From Sporosarcina highlanderae (lineage in GTDB: Bacteria > Bacillota > Bacilli > Bacillales_A > Planococcaceae), in NCBI RefSeq assembly GCF_030433715.1, contig NZ_JAROCC010000004.1, positions 186,001 through 250,000 of the forward strand: a DNA stretch of 64,000 bases, in the 5' to 3' direction. Within the stretch, counting starts at the first letter, position 1. Every line of letters begins with the position of its first letter. The position numbers and the translations under genes were made by a program. This document shows, piece by piece, positions 50,036 through 59,846 of the stretch. The notes under the pieces were generated by a model. The model was not told the origin of the DNA, ran no database searches, and saw only the letters and a list, made by a program, of their open reading frames with translations.

Positions 50036-51710
50036 TTAATCCCACTGCATTCCCGTTTTCATCGATATCCATATGAAGTGCGGCAGGTGTTTTCGGTAAG
50101 CCAGGCATTGTCATAATATCGCCTGTTAAGCAAACAAGGAATCCGGCTCCTAATTTTGGAATGATTTCACGAATCGTAATCGTGAAGTCTTCAGGTCTTC
50201 CAAGTTTTTTAGGATCATCCGAAAATGAGTATTGAGTTTTCGCCATGCAAACAGGAAGGATATCCCAACCGTTTTGCTCGATTTGTAAAAGATCCTTTCT
50301 TGCCTTATCCGTCAAGACAATTCCTTTACCGCCGTAAACTTTTGTAACGATTGTCGTGATTTTCTCAATGACAGATTGTTCAACATCGTAAAGTGGTGCA
50401 AAGTCATTTGGCTCATCTAACAGCTCCAAAACTTGCTTCGCTAAGTCTAATCCGCCTTCGCCTCCACGGCCCCATACATCTGTCAATGCCGCACGGACAC
50501 CATTTTCCTTACACCATTTCAGTACATAATCAAGTTCAGCTGATGAATCTGTTATGAACCGATTCAAAGCGACTACTGGATGAACACCGAAAGCCCTGAC
50601 TGTTTCCAAATGCTTCTCCAAGTTGACGATTCCATCCATGACAGCTTGGACATTTTCTGCACCAAGATCCGTTTTCTTCACTCCGCCATGCATTTTCAAT
50701 GCACGGATTGTTGTTACAACTACGACAGCATCCGGTGCAAATCCGCCTTTTCGTGCTTTGATGTCCATAAACTTCTCAGCACCTAAATCGGATCCGAAGC
50801 CCGCTTCTGTTACAACAACATCTGCAAGCTTCCTTGCTGTGTTTGTAGCCATCAATGAGTTACAACCATGTGCAATATTCGCAAATGGCCCTCCGTGGAT
50901 TAAGGCAGGTGTTCCTTCGATTGTTTGGACGAGATTCGGTTTGAATGCTTCCTTCAACAACAACGTAAGAGCACCCTCTATTCCAAGGTCCCTTACCGTT
51001 ACTGCCTCTTTTTCATACGTATATCCAATCACCATTTGCGAGAGACGTTCTTTCAAATCCTGCAGGCTCGTAGCCAAACAGAATACAGCCATAATTTCAG
51101 AAGCTACTGTAATATCAAATCCGTCTTCCCTCGGAATTCCTTGACCGGGACCGCCGAGGCCAATTGTAATATGTCTCAATGCACGATCATTCATATCCAG
51201 TGCGCGTTTCCAAGTGATCCTTCTTGGATCTATCCCTAAGACATTCCCTTGGTGAATGTGATTATCTATCATTGCACTAAGCGCATTATTTGCTGTTGTA
51301 ATCGCATGGATATCCCCATTGAAATGTAGGTTAATTTCCTCCATTGGCAAAACTTGAGCATACCCGCCCCCTGCGGCGCCGCCTTTTACCCCCATGACAG
51401 GTCCAAGTGATGGCTCCCGCAAAGCAATCATTGACTTCTCACCCAATCTTGACAATGCATCAGCTAAGCCTACAGTCACAGTGGATTTTCCTTCTCCCGC
51501 TGGTGTCGGACTTGTTGCCGTCACTAGAACAACCTTTCCATATGATTGGGAAACAGGCAATTTGCTCACATCAATTTTCGCTTTATAGCGGCCATAAGGT
51601 TCTACTGCCTCTTCAGGAATACCCGCATTTTGCGCAATTTCTAAAATAGGTTTCATGACTGCTGCGTTTGCTATTGCTAAATCTGTTAATGGTTTTGCTT
51701 TTTCCGTCAA
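50031..51710 (-). CDS. fhs: Formate-tetrahydrofolate ligase
   Basis: The 559-aa product makes 10-formyltetrahydrofolate from formate, ATP and tetrahydrofolate. The P-loop reads [14 protein letters not shown] near residue 70, followed by [22 protein letters not shown] (about 98-119), [11 protein letters not shown] and [14 protein letters not shown]. The C-terminus ([23 protein letters not shown]) is intact and the length is normal. The enzyme supplies one-carbon units for purine and fMet-tRNA synthesis. Not all Bacillus species carry it. It is monocistronic here. Confidence 0.96.
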   Translation of the reverse strand: MTEKAKPLTDLAIANAAVMKPILEIAQNAGIPEEAVEPYGRYKAKIDVSKLPVSQSYGKVVLVTATSPTPAGEGKSTVTVGLADALSRLGEKSMIALREPSLGPVMGVKGGAAGGGYAQVLPMEEINLHFNGDIHAITTANNALSAMIDNHIHQGNVLGIDPRRITWKRALDMNDRALRHITIGLGGPGQGIPREDGFDITVASEIMAVFCLATSLQDLKERLSQMVIGYTYEKEAVTVRDLGIEGALTLLLKEAFKPNLVQTIEGTPALIHGGPFANIAHGCNSLMATNTARKLADVVVTEAGFGSDLGAEKFMDIKARKGGFAPDAVVVVTTIRALKMHGGVKKTDLGAENVQAVMDGIVNLEKHLETVRAFGVHPVVALNRFITDSSAELDYVLKWCKENGVRAALTDVWGRGGEGGLDLAKQVLELLDEPNDFAPLYDVEQSVIEKITTIVTKVYGGKGIVLTDKARKDLLQIEQNGWDILPVCMAKTQYSFSDDPKKLGRPEDFTITIREIIPKLGAGFLVCLTGDIMTMPGLPKTPAALHMDIDENGNAVGLM

Positions 51711-51874
51711 AATGACCCCAACCCTTCCCTTTTACTCTCAGTATAGTTTAAAAGACGAACAATGACCCTCAAAAAAATCAACTTAATCATGACAATTGAA
51801 ATATATTCTATTTATTTAATTGTCTGCAATTCTATCATACAACATTACTGTAATATTTTCATTCGGATAATAAA

Positions 51875-51900
51875 AAACGCAAAGATGATTCTTTGCGTTT
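51875..51900 (-). terminator. Terminator of the phosphoesterase gene
   Basis: AAACGCAAAG (51875-51884) pairs with CTTTGCGTTT (51891-51900) around ATGATT, with a T-run on the minus strand. Confidence 0.9.
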
Positions 51901-51910
51901 TAGTGTATGC

Positions 51911-52768
51911 TTATTTAGTTGAAAGTGACTTGAGCGTAACTACCACTATTTCAGGTTGATTGAATATCCTTATTGGGACAATACTATTCCCAAGACCTCG
52001 GCTAATGACCAGATGACTTCCACTCTTCTCATGAACGCCTGAAGTATATTCGGGAAACCATCCTTGACCCGGAGCAACAAGGCCACCAAGCCCTGGGATT
52101 CTTATCTGACCGCCATGAGCATGGCCGCTAAAAACGAGATCGATATTTCGCTCTACATATCTATCCAATTCATACGGACGGTGCGCCAAGAGTAGTTTAT
52201 ACATTTCATTCGGGACATTCTTAAAAGCCTTACCTAAGGCCTCTTCTACAAACTGATCCTCGGGTAAAACACTGGATAACGGATCCTCTATGCCTCCAAT
52301 GGCAATTTTTTCTTCGTCGCCAATAAGTAGTGATTCATTTGATAAAACGTGTACGCCTAACTGGATTAGTTCTGACTTTATTAACTCGACATCATTCGTA
52401 GAAACTTCATGATTGCCTGTAACATAGAAAAAGGGTGCGACAAACTGAAGCTGTTTAATAATATTTAGGCTCTGTTCAAGATCATACCGATTTCCATCGA
52501 TAAAATCTCCCGTGATAAATATTGCGTTTGGGGAAAGTAACTTAACTTTATTCACAAGTTCCGAGTTGTTATCTCCGAAAACCGAATCGTGAATATCCGA
52601 TAATTGTACAATCCGATAATTATCAAAGTACTTTGGTATCCTCAAAGACTCTATTTCCAAAAAGGTGACCCCGATTGAGGAGTTTTCTTTATAAATATAT
52701 AGGCCAACTAACATTATAAGTATAATAATAAGTAGAATTCCTTTTAATTTCCGGTGGCCCCTGTTCAT
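51911..52768 (-). CDS. Membrane-anchored metallophosphoesterase (YkuE/YaeI-like)
   Basis: The 285-aa product has an N-terminal membrane anchor (about residues 9-25) and a calcineurin-like phosphoesterase domain: LSDIHDSVFG near 56, TGDFID near 86, VTGNHEVS near 117, LAHRPYE near 195 and SGHAHGGQIRIPG near 213 provide the dinuclear metal ligands. Such enzymes hydrolyse phosphodiesters or UDP-sugar lipids at the outer membrane face. No twin-arginine motif is visible. The gene follows an XRE regulator by 6 bases, so they probably form an operon. Confidence 0.88.
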   Translation of the reverse strand: MNRGHRKLKGILLIIILIMLVGLYIYKENSSIGVTFLEIESLRIPKYFDNYRIVQLSDIHDSVFGDNNSELVNKVKLLSPNAIFITGDFIDGNRYDLEQSLNIIKQLQFVAPFFYVTGNHEVSTNDVELIKSELIQLGVHVLSNESLLIGDEEKIAIGGIEDPLSSVLPEDQFVEEALGKAFKNVPNEMYKLLLAHRPYELDRYVERNIDLVFSGHAHGGQIRIPGLGGLVAPGQGWFPEYTSGVHEKSGSHLVISRGLGNSIVPIRIFNQPEIVVVTLKSLSTK

Positions 52769-52774
52769 TAATCA

Positions 52775-53269
52775 TTAAATCCAACGTTTCTTTATTTTAG
52801 CGAGTTCCAGTAATTCTAATACATCCTTTTTAGGTAACTCCGTCAAAATTGTAAGTAGTTCACGCTCAGCCAAGCGTCTTCCCCTACCACTGCGGTATCG
52901 ATCTTTATTCATCGCGTCAACTGAACTGTATAATTCTGTTAACTTTCCATCCTGTTCCTCTACACCATTACCAATACTTAAATTTTCACGTAATCGTTCA
53001 TAGAGCATATCCACATTCGAAGAACTATTTGTCGTAAATGCACGGGATGTATTCGGGTCCCCTAAAATCAGTTCATCGGTTGAAATATTAAACCTGTCTG
53101 AAATCTTAGCAATCCAGGCGGCCGAGGGGGCATTCTTTCCTTTCTCCCAATCTTTAATTCTACTCGCTGAAGTACCTATTGCCGCGCCAAAGGCCATCAT
53201 CGATAAGCCTCTTTGCTCCCTTAGAGTCTTTAGTCTTATACCAAAGTCTTCTTTACTCCAATCATTCAC
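52775..53269 (-). CDS. XRE-family transcriptional regulator
   Basis: The product (164 aa) has an N-terminal helix-turn-helix (FGIRLKTLREQRGLSMMAFGAAIGTSASRIKDWEKG, about residues 7-42) and a C-terminal helical part rich in Arg and Glu (YRSGRGRRLAERELLTIL). I use GTG at 53269, with AGGAGGAGG upstream; the frame is open to 53323. It lies between dut and a phosphoesterase gene. Its targets are unknown; control of the adjacent phosphoesterase is a reasonable guess. Confidence 0.83.
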   Translation of the reverse strand: MNDWSKEDFGIRLKTLREQRGLSMMAFGAAIGTSASRIKDWEKGKNAPSAAWIAKISDRFNISTDELILGDPNTSRAFTTNSSSNVDMLYERLRENLSIGNGVEEQDGKLTELYSSVDAMNKDRYRSGRGRRLAERELLTILTELPKKDVLELLELAKIKKRWI

Positions 53270-53353
53270 GGTAATGCCTCCTCCTATATACTTATCTCTA
53301 TGATATTTTCCAAGAGTCCCCATGTCAATATTAATTATTTTTCTATTAAATCT

Positions 53354-53839
53354 TTAATAACCTGTACGCTGACGTGTATAATTTTTTTCATTCTTTTCTA
53401 TATATGCATTAATTATTTCAGAATAAGAAAAACCGATTCTTGAAGCTATTGACCCATAGTGAATCCATATACTTTTATAGTTTTCCATGGTCGGATCAAA
53501 GATGAAAGTTTGGATCGATGTAATCGTTTCGATAAAAATCTCCGTCAGTTCGCCATTCACTTTGCCCTCTGGCCATTCATTCAGAACGTCGAAACCTTTT
53601 TCGATGCCAATTGATAAAATAAAATGGATTGAATCCACATATTCCTCTAAGATGACATCTCTTTCGGATGGACCTTTTGTGCTCCAGAATTTAAAACATC
53701 TTGTTTCGTTCGCTAATTCTGCAAGTTCCACTACAAGGGCAAGGCCTTTTTCTCGAAATACGTCTTTTTCTATTGCTTGATTTGTCTGTATGAAGTTATC
53801 TAATTCTCGTTGCATCGTAAACAAGGTTGAAAAGTTCAT
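53354..53839 (-). CDS. Dimeric dUTPase (all-alpha NTP pyrophosphohydrolase)
   Basis: The 161-aa product belongs to the all-alpha dUTPase_2 group. It has the metal-binding VVELAELANETRCFKFWS near residue 33 (E-x-x-E pattern) and the second acidic motif EEYVDSIHFILSIG near 65. It hydrolyses dUTP to dUMP and keeps uracil out of DNA. It starts with MNFSTLFTMQRELDNFI and its ATG follows GGAGG. A related MazG-type activity is possible, but the KFWS segment favours dUTPase. Confidence 0.88.
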   Translation of the reverse strand: MNFSTLFTMQRELDNFIQTNQAIEKDVFREKGLALVVELAELANETRCFKFWSTKGPSERDVILEEYVDSIHFILSIGIEKGFDVLNEWPEGKVNGELTEIFIETITSIQTFIFDPTMENYKSIWIHYGSIASRIGFSYSEIINAYIEKNEKNYTRQRTGY

Positions 53840-53932
53840 TTAAATCCTCCAAAAATAAATTATCTTGAAACCAAACTGAATCTCATCCGTATAGGTATGA
53901 GACTATATCTAAATTTGTGAGGGGATGCTAGT

Positions 53933-54316
53933 ATGGCTTTGATAATACGTTTTGTCATCATTGCATTCATCGTCTATCTATTCTACAGAGGCATTCGATA
54001 TTTGATTGACCCTAAACGGAAACTGGACGAGGCGTATGAACAAGAACAATATTATTTTTATGATGATGTTAAAAATGTAAGGAAGAATTTCTTTATCACA
54101 TATAAAGGTGCCCTCTTTGAAGGAGAAAAGTATTTAGGGACAACGGAAGATTCCTTTGAAGTCGTTTCAATCTTTGTCTGGGTGAAGGATGAAACAAAGC
54201 TACAAGGATTCTCTAAGGATGACTTCCACTTCTTATCTTCTGAAATCAATTCAAATTATCCAAATGCTGTCATCAGCTGGAAAAATCCAATTGAAAAGTT
54301 AATGAAGGCCCGTTAA
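53933..54316 (+). CDS. ysdB: YsdB family membrane protein
   Basis: The 127-aa product has one N-terminal membrane helix (ALIIRFVIIAFIVYLFYRG), then YLIDPKRKLDEAYEQEQYYFYDD and the strongly conserved VRKNFFITYKGALFEGEKYLG. This matches B. subtilis YsdB, a member of the sigma-W regulon of unknown function. GAGGGG precedes the ATG. It is divergent from dut and near ysdA, as in B. subtilis. Confidence 0.9.
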   Translation: MALIIRFVIIAFIVYLFYRGIRYLIDPKRKLDEAYEQEQYYFYDDVKNVRKNFFITYKGALFEGEKYLGTTEDSFEVVSIFVWVKDETKLQGFSKDDFHFLSSEINSNYPNAVISWKNPIEKLMKAR

Positions 54317-54335
54317 GTATTGACGGGCTTTTTTT
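54308..54335 (+). terminator. Terminator of ysdB
   Basis: GCCCGT (54308-54313) pairs with ACGGGC (54323-54328) and is followed by TTTTTTT; the stop codon lies in the loop. Confidence 0.85.
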
Positions 54336-54342
54336 CATTATT

Positions 54343-54642
54343 TCAAGAGAATTTACTTCGTCCTATTCCAAATAGATCGATGCCCAAGCTGTAAACGATG
54401 ATGCTTATGTAGATAATCGCTAATACTAGAAATCCGATGCGAAATGTTGTATGTCTTGTTTTGTGATTAAATACCATCATCCCAATATACGCACCAATGC
54501 CTCCCCCGACAAATGCCAACAGCCAAAGGTTCTTCTCTGGAATTCTTCTTCCTTTTCTTTTCGCCTGCCTCTTATCATAACCCATTGCTGCAAATGTCCA
54601 TATGGATAGGAAGACAATCCAACTAATTATCACTGTTTGCAT
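54343..54642 (-). CDS. ysdA: DUF1294 family membrane protein (YsdA-like)
   Basis: The 99-aa product has three membrane helices and the DUF1294 hallmark GYDKRQAKRKGRRIPEKNLW near residue 21, followed by FVGGGIGAYIGMMVFNHKTRH. The family function is unknown. In B. subtilis ysdA lies immediately downstream of rplT, as here on the same strand, but a terminator and a short repeat separate the two. Confidence 0.9.
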   Translation of the reverse strand: MQTVIISWIVFLSIWTFAAMGYDKRQAKRKGRRIPEKNLWLLAFVGGGIGAYIGMMVFNHKTRHTTFRIGFLVLAIIYISIIVYSLGIDLFGIGRSKFS

Positions 54643-54706
54643 CGATTCTCAACTCCCCTACCCCTATTCTACACTTTATTGAATAGACAAAGAAAGAAGA
54701 ACTATA

Positions 54707-54758
54707 ATTACTTTTATTTTTATTTTTCTATTACTTTTTGGTACTGTTCATTACTTTT
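54707..54758. repeat. Weak three-unit array, core ATTACTTTT
   Basis: ATTACTTTT occurs at 54707, 54730 and 54750 (spacings 23 and 20 bases) in AT-rich sequence just beyond the rplT terminator. Low complexity makes chance more likely than in the GC-rich arrays. Confidence 0.45.
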
Positions 54759-54763
54759 CTATG

Positions 54764-54800
54764 TAAAAAAACCTCGCATCCGAAAATTCGGCACGAGGCT
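54764..54800 (-). terminator. Terminator of infC-rpmI-rplT
   Basis: On the minus strand GCCTCGTGCCGAA pairs with TTCGGATGCGAGG with an internal mismatch and is followed by TTTTTTT. It lies 18 bases after the rplT stop. Confidence 0.85.
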
Positions 54801-54817
54801 TTGTAAGAATACATCGC

Positions 54818-55177
54818 TTATTTTGCGACAGAGTTTTTAGCTGTTTCTGCAAGTTTTGCAAATGCTTGAGCATCTGTTACTGCAAGGTCAGCAAGCATTT
54901 TGCGGTTCACTTCGATGCCAGCCACTTTAAGACCGTGCATCAATGTGCTGTATGAAAGACCATTCATACGTGCTGCCGCGTTGATACGTGTGATCCATAG
55001 TTTACGGAAATCACGTTTTTTCTGACGGCGGTCACGGTATGCATAGTTGAATGATTTCATGACCTGTTGGTTTGCTACTTTGTAAAGTCTATGTTTTGAA
55101 CCAAAATAACCTTTGGCTAATTTCAATACTCGATTACGGCGCTTGCGCGTCACTGTTCCACCTTTTACGCGTGGCAT
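54818..55177 (-). CDS. rplT: 50S ribosomal protein L20
   Basis: The 119-aa product begins [33 protein letters not shown] and continues with [22 protein letters not shown] (split here by about 25 residues), as in all L20 proteins. L20 binds 23S rRNA early in 50S assembly and represses its own operon through the leader. It is the last gene of infC-rpmI-rplT and lies 49 bases after rpmI. Confidence 0.98.
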   Translation of the reverse strand: MPRVKGGTVTRKRRNRVLKLAKGYFGSKHRLYKVANQQVMKSFNYAYRDRRQKKRDFRKLWITRINAAARMNGLSYSTLMHGLKVAGIEVNRKMLADLAVTDAQAFAKLAETAKNSVAK

Positions 55178-55226
55178 AGTTCATTACCTCCTGCTATTCC
55201 TAAAGAATGTTTTAATTGTTCAAAGC

Positions 55227-55427
55227 TTATTTCATGTATGTGATCATTTCACGGATACGTTTGTAGTCGCCTGAAGAAACAAGTGAAGCTTTGCGCAAGT
55301 GGCGTTTCGCTTTTGTAGACTTGTTGGCAAAAAGGTGACTTGTGTAAGCACGGCCGCGTTTCACTTTACCAGTCGCAGTTTTTTTGAAACGTTTCGCGGA
55401 TCCGCGGTGAGTTTTCATTTTTGGCAT
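55227..55427 (-). CDS. rpmI: 50S ribosomal protein L35
   Basis: The 66-aa product begins [20 protein letters not shown] and has the basic, lysine-rich composition of L35. The length is normal. GGAGG lies just before the ATG. It sits between infC and rplT in the usual operon. Confidence 0.98.
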   Translation of the reverse strand: MPKMKTHRGSAKRFKKTATGKVKRGRAYTSHLFANKSTKAKRHLRKASLVSSGDYKRIREMITYMK

Positions 55428-55453
55428 GATCTGTTCCTCCTAAATCGTTCGCG

Positions 55454-55972
55454 TTACTTTTTTTCGGCAGTCGGGGCAAGTATTAGGAACATGCTCCGGC
55501 CTTCCATTTTCGGCTTAACTTCAACCGTTGAGACTTCCTTGCATTCTTCTGCAAAACGGTCCAAAACACGTTGCCCGATTTCCTTGTGCGTAATTGCACG
55601 ACCACGGAATCGGATGGACGCTTTAACTTTGTCCCCTGCTTGCAGAAATTTGATACCGTTGCGAAGTTTTGTTTGAAAATCATGCTCGTCAATTGTCGGG
55701 CTTAGGCGCACTTCTTTGACGTTGATGATTTTCTGGTTCTTTCTCACTTCACGTTCTTTCTTTTGTTGCTCAAACTTGAATTTACCGTAGTCCATTACAC
55801 GGGCTACTGGTGGCTTTGCTGTTGGTGCGACTAGGACAAGGTCCAAATTTGCACGCGCTGCGATTTCAAGTGCCTCGTTGCGTGATTTGATTCCAAGCTG
55901 GTCACCATTGTGGTCAATAAGGCGAAGCTCGCGGGCACGGATGCCCTCGTTTACGTACATGTCTTTGCTAAT
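55454..55972 (-). CDS. infC: Translation initiation factor IF-3 (AUU start)
   Basis: The product (172 aa) prevents premature joining of subunits and checks the initiator codon-anticodon pair. It begins (M)[20 protein letters not shown], the normal Bacillus IF-3 start, and has [19 protein letters not shown] in the linker and [15 protein letters not shown] in the C-terminal domain. The codon at this position is ATT (55972-55970), with GGAGGTGG 6 bases upstream. A rare AUU start is the well-known autoregulatory feature of infC. The frame remains open far upstream, but that part is leader RNA. Confidence 0.95.
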   Translation of the reverse strand: MSKDMYVNEGIRARELRLIDHNGDQLGIKSRNEALEIAARANLDLVLVAPTAKPPVARVMDYGKFKFEQQKKEREVRKNQKIINVKEVRLSPTIDEHDFQTKLRNGIKFLQAGDKVKASIRFRGRAITHKEIGQRVLDRFAEECKEVSTVEVKPKMEGRSMFLILAPTAEKK

Positions 55973-56236
55973 AGTAATCCACCTCCGAATGTTGTCTCGC
56001 GAATACTCGGTTTGGGTACACCGTCCAGCATTCCGACGGTCCCATAGTTCATTCGTTTTATAAGAGCCGGACAATAAAAAAAGTAGACAAAAGTGACTTT
56101 TGTCTACCCGCTTATGTGTACGCGCAAATGTAAGCGCGGCACGTTCACTCATGTGCTGACCTGTCAACAACGTAATGCGTCGATCAGGTGAGAAGCGGGC
56201 AGCTCCTTCTTATACCACAAACTGTATTCATTAACC
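55973..56236 (-). ncRNA. infC operon leader (L20-type attenuator)
   Basis: The long untranslated leader between the promoter (56243-56271) and infC contains an intrinsic terminator: GTAGACAAAAGT (56083-56094) pairs with ACTTTTGTCTAC (56096-56107), followed on the minus strand by seven T. In B. subtilis L20 binds this leader and promotes premature termination. The position and terminator fit that mechanism; the L20-binding fold itself was not modelled. Confidence 0.8.
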
Positions 56237-56242
56237 TTAATA

Positions 56243-56271
56243 AGTCTATCATCTTATTTATTCATTGTCAA
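56243..56271 (-). promoter_or_regulatory. Predicted promoter of the infC operon
   Basis: TTGACA (56266-56271) and TAGACT (56243-56248) on the minus strand are separated by 17 bases. Confidence 0.85.
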
Positions 56272-56286
56272 CAAGAAAATTAAACT

Positions 56287-56416
56287 GTTGATTTCCGCTA
56301 CGGGCGGACGCTTTCCGGGGGGCGGGCGGTGAGCCTCCTCGGTCGCTGCGCGACACTGCGGGGTCTCACCTGTCCCGCTAATCCCCTCGGAGTCGCCGCC
56401 CTGCGCTTCAATCAAC
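56287..56416. repeat. GC-rich inverted-repeat element, copy 2
   Basis: The element begins GTTGATTTCCG and ends CTTCAATCAAC, the same ends as copy 1 at 11883-12011. Internal blocks (CGGGCGGACGCTTTCCGGGG, GAGCCTCCTC, TGCGGGGTCT, GGAGTCGCCGCCCT) are shared with small differences. The central part forms a strong stem. It lies between the infC promoter and the end of thrS and has no coding capacity. Confidence 0.88.
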
Positions 56417-56461
56417 GGAAAGTATTAATATTTAGTATCTCTGTTTATAAAAAAGCTACCG

Positions 56462-56525
56462 AAAAACGCATAATACGATTAAAAAGCTTATAAATCGTTG
56501 TAGAGACGCATAAATGCTACTTTAA
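56462..56525. repeat. Weak three-unit array downstream of thrS, period 20 bp
   Basis: CGCATAA, GCTTATAAA and CGCATAAA recur with their TAA at 56471, 56491 and 56511, exactly 20 bases apart. The units are poorly conserved. The rest of the gap up to thrS (56526-56613) shows nothing clear, and no thrS terminator hairpin is obvious. Confidence 0.4.
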
Positions 56526-56613
56526 TAATAATTTTTAAGTGCTTTTATTTGTTTAAGGGCATTTAGCGCGATTTTGGGTATTGATTTACTTTTCACTTGC
56601 CTGCGTCCACGGA

Positions 56614-58551
56614 TTATTGTTCGTGGGAAACGTCTGCTTGTATTAGTTTTAAGAAGTCTGCGAATGGCATGCTTTCGGATTTTTGTTCGCCGTATTTTCT
56701 TACGTTTACTTCACCGGATTCGACTTCTTTGTCACCAAGGACTAACATATACGGGATTTTTTGAACTTGGGCTTCACGAATTTTATATCCGATTTTTTCG
56801 TCGCGGCTGTCAAGGTCAACACGGAAACCTGATGCTACTAGTTTCTCACGTACTTCATTTGCATAGTCGAAGTGGGCTTCAGGTGAGACCGGGATGACTT
56901 CAACTTGGACTGGTGCAAGCCATGTCGGGAATGCCCCTTTGTATTCTTCGATCAGGAATGCTACGAAACGTTCCATCGTTGATACTACGCCTCTGTGGAT
57001 AACGACAGGGCGATGTTGTTTGCCGTCCTCTCCGACGTATGTGAGGTCGAAACGTTCAGGAAGAAGGAAGTCGAGTTGGACAGTCGATAATGTCTCTTCC
57101 ATACCAATTGCAGTTTTCACTTGTACATCAAGTTTTGGACCGTAGAATGCAGCTTCTCCGTCGGCTTCTACGTATGGAAGACCAGATTCGTCCATTGTTT
57201 CTTTCAACATGCTTTGTGCGCGTTCCCACATTTCGTCATCGTCAAAGTATTTTTCAGTGTCTTCCGGATCTCTATAGGAAAGACGGAAGGAATAATCCTT
57301 AATACCGAAATCTTTATAAACATCGATGATGAGTTGAACTACACGTTTGAACTCTTCCTTGATTTGGTCAGGACGGACGAAAATGTGAGCATCATTAAGA
57401 GTCATTCCACGGACACGTTGTAGCCCGGAAAGTGCTCCTGACATTTCATAGCGGTGCATAGTGCCTAACTCAGCGATACGAATCGGTAAGTTCCTGTAGG
57501 AGTGAATACCGTTTTTGTAAATCATCATATGGTGCGGGCAGTTCATCGGACGAAGTACCAGGTCTTCATTGTCCATGCTCATTACCGGGAACATGCCGTC
57601 TTGATAGTGGCCCCAGTGTCCTGAAGTTTTATAAAGATCTACACTTCCCAATACTGGTGTGTAAACATGGTCATAACCAAGTTTCACTTCTTTGTCTACG
57701 ATATATCTTTCGATGATGCGGCGAATTGTAGCACCCTTTGGCAACCAAAGTGGAAGTCCTTGGCCTACTTTTTGGGAGTTTGTGAATAAATTCAGCTCTT
57801 TCCCGATTTTACGGTGGTCACGTTCTTTCGCTTCTTCCAACATACGAAGATGCTCTTGAAGCTCTTCCTTTTTAAAGAATGCTGTTCCGTATATACGTTG
57901 CAACATTTTATTTTTGGAATCCCCGCGCCAATATGCACCTGCGATGCTTAGAAGTTTGAATTCCTTCAGCTTGCCTGTTGATGGGACGTGTACGCCACGG
58001 CATAGGTCGAAAAATTCGCCTTGCTCATAGATAGATACTTGCTCGCCTTCAGGGATTGCTTCCAAAAGCTCGATTTTATACGGGTCTTCAATTTCATTGA
58101 AACGTTTTTCTGCTTCTTCGCGGGATACTTCGACACGCGTTACTGGTAGGTTTTCACCGATGATGCGTTTCATCTCTTTCTCAAGTTCAGGCAAATCCTC
58201 AGCTGTGATTGGTGTCGGTGAATCGATATCATAGTAGAAACCGCTGTCGATTACTGGACCAATTCCTAATTTCGCGTCAGGGAATTTACGTTTGACTGCC
58301 TGTGCAAGTAAATGGGCTGTACTGTGACGTAGAATTTCGAGTGCTTCTGGAGATTGTGGTGTGATGATTGCAATATCTCCATCTTCATTAATCGGTGTTT
58401 TCAGATCGATTAACTTGTCGCCGATTTTACCTGCTAATGCGCTTTTACGTAGTCCTGGACTGATAGAGCCTGCTACTTCTTCAGTTGTTGTGCCTGTTGG
58501 AAATTCCTTTATCGCACCATCTGGAAATTTAAGTTGAATATTTTCTGCCAT
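56614..58551 (-). CDS. thrS: Threonine-tRNA ligase
   Basis: The product (645 aa) is a full-length class II synthetase. It has an N-terminal TGS domain (residues 1-62), the editing domain with [13 protein letters not shown] near 72 and the [10 protein letters not shown] segment near 182, the catalytic core with [12 protein letters not shown] near 335 and [14 protein letters not shown], and an anticodon-binding domain ([16 protein letters not shown]). The histidines and cysteines for zinc binding are present. GAGGAG precedes the ATG at 58551. Expression is controlled by the T-box leader upstream. Confidence 0.97.
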   Translation of the reverse strand: MAENIQLKFPDGAIKEFPTGTTTEEVAGSISPGLRKSALAGKIGDKLIDLKTPINEDGDIAIITPQSPEALEILRHSTAHLLAQAVKRKFPDAKLGIGPVIDSGFYYDIDSPTPITAEDLPELEKEMKRIIGENLPVTRVEVSREEAEKRFNEIEDPYKIELLEAIPEGEQVSIYEQGEFFDLCRGVHVPSTGKLKEFKLLSIAGAYWRGDSKNKMLQRIYGTAFFKKEELQEHLRMLEEAKERDHRKIGKELNLFTNSQKVGQGLPLWLPKGATIRRIIERYIVDKEVKLGYDHVYTPVLGSVDLYKTSGHWGHYQDGMFPVMSMDNEDLVLRPMNCPHHMMIYKNGIHSYRNLPIRIAELGTMHRYEMSGALSGLQRVRGMTLNDAHIFVRPDQIKEEFKRVVQLIIDVYKDFGIKDYSFRLSYRDPEDTEKYFDDDEMWERAQSMLKETMDESGLPYVEADGEAAFYGPKLDVQVKTAIGMEETLSTVQLDFLLPERFDLTYVGEDGKQHRPVVIHRGVVSTMERFVAFLIEEYKGAFPTWLAPVQVEVIPVSPEAHFDYANEVREKLVASGFRVDLDSRDEKIGYKIREAQVQKIPYMLVLGDKEVESGEVNVRKYGEQKSESMPFADFLKLIQADVSHEQ

Positions 58552-58573
58552 TGCCAACACTCCTCAATTTATT

Positions 58574-58850
58574 TTTTTACACAAAAAAGCCCCATCCCAA
58601 TAAAGGGACGAGGCTGTTGCTCGTGGTTCCACCCTTCTTCCTTCTATCCAGTCATACAAAAATAACTGGAAAGATGAAGCTCGAAACGGCTAACGGGCCG
58701 GGTCCGTCATCGGTTACTTGAAGGTTCGCCGATGCTGCTCCAAGGTGGTAAACCGATCATCTTCACTTCAGGGCTTCCAGCCAAACGACCCTGTTCTCTG
58801 GTAGTGGATTAATCGATTCATGTCCTCTTCTACACATTTCGAATATAATA
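58574..58850 (-). ncRNA. T-box leader of thrS (predicted Thr specifier)
   Basis: On the minus strand the leader contains the T-box GGGTGGAACCACG and a terminator made by GCCTCGTCCC and GGGATGGGGC followed by T6 (58583-58614). An ACC triplet in GGTTTACCACC is a candidate threonine specifier. A promoter with TTGCAA (58880-58885) and TATACT (58857-58862), 17 bases apart, lies immediately upstream. Confidence 0.92.
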
Positions 58851-58856
58851 TCCATT

Positions 58857-58885
58857 AGTATAAGGAATGTTTAAGAAATTTGCAA
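58857..58885 (-). promoter_or_regulatory. Predicted promoter of the thrS T-box leader
   Basis: TTGCAA and TATACT on the minus strand with a 17-base spacer. The -35 box lies close to the dnaI stop codon at 58900. Confidence 0.75.
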
Positions 58886-58899
58886 GTGGATAAATCATC

Positions 58900-59844
58900 T
58901 TACATGTTTCTTCTATTTTTCCCTTTCAACTGGATAGGTTTGGAAACTGTTTTAATGCGTTCCATAATACGTGCTGCTTTGACCTCTTCCTGCTCGCCAC
59001 GTTGAGTGTACGTCAAATGGTGCTGCAGTTCATCGTAGTTGAAATTGGATGTGAAGAATGTCGGTAGTTTTTCCGCCATACGGTATTGTAAGATCGCTCC
59101 TAACACTTCATCACGCGCCCAAGCGGACATTGATTCCGCCCCAAAATCGTCCAACATAAGGACGTTTGCTTTTTTCACAAAGTCAATTTTTTCATTTAAC
59201 GTCTGATCCTGGATTGATTGCTTCATTTCCCTTAGGAATTCAGGGAGATAGACGACAACAGTCCGTATGCGAAGATTGGCAAGCTCATTTGCGATCGCGC
59301 CTAAAATAAAGGACTTTCCTGTCCCGAAAGGACCGTGAATGTAAAGGCCCCTTTCGGGTAACTTTCCCGTTTCGCTAATTTCGCCAAAGAATTGTGCTGC
59401 GGCCTCAGCAACAATATACCTGCTTCTATCGTGTTCGAGATCCACATTATTCAGTCGTGCTTCCATGACATCCTTCGGCATGTACATACTATCGATCATG
59501 TTGGATACATTTCGACGTTCATCGTCGACAAGTTTATTCGGACATTTTACGTAGTCGAGATCGATGTATCCTTGACTCATTACAAGTTTCGGCTCGAAGC
59601 CTTTCATTACATTGACACACCCTTCGATATTCGGGCATTTCTCGCAATGATGGGAAGCCGTTGTATATTCATATAACTTCCCTAAACTTTTATCAACGAC
59701 TGCCTTGTCGATTTGATTCGAATGATCGGAGATGAACTGTTGGACGCCTGGGGACTCCATTACTTCATTCCTTAATTGTTCATATCTCGCTGTTAGGCCC
59801 GAAGCGTTGAACACACGCTTCATTGTATTTCCGATTCTCTCCAA
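58900..59844 (-). CDS. dnaI: Primosomal protein DnaI (helicase loader)
   Basis: The 314-aa product loads the replicative helicase DnaC at origins and restart sites. The N-terminal domain has zinc-ligand candidates in HHCEKCPNIEGC near residue 65; the C-terminal AAA+ domain has Walker A IHGPFGTGKSFIL near 168 and Walker B VLMLDDFGAES near 231. A TTG at 59844 is the start, with GGGGTG before it, two bases after dnaB; an ATG at 59823 is an alternative. The dnaB-dnaI order is typical of Bacillales. Confidence 0.95.
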   Translation of the reverse strand: MERIGNTMKRVFNASGLTARYEQLRNEVMESPGVQQFISDHSNQIDKAVVDKSLGKLYEYTTASHHCEKCPNIEGCVNVMKGFEPKLVMSQGYIDLDYVKCPNKLVDDERRNVSNMIDSMYMPKDVMEARLNNVDLEHDRSRYIVAEAAAQFFGEISETGKLPERGLYIHGPFGTGKSFILGAIANELANLRIRTVVVYLPEFLREMKQSIQDQTLNEKIDFVKKANVLMLDDFGAESMSAWARDEVLGAILQYRMAEKLPTFFTSNFNYDELQHHLTYTQRGEQEEVKAARIMERIKTVSKPIQLKGKNRRNM

Positions 59845-59846
59845 CT

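Noticed and set aside
55973-56170. N-terminal extension of IF-3 by 66 residues
   Set aside because: This stretch contains the leader terminator and lies upstream of the conserved ATT start with its ribosome binding site.
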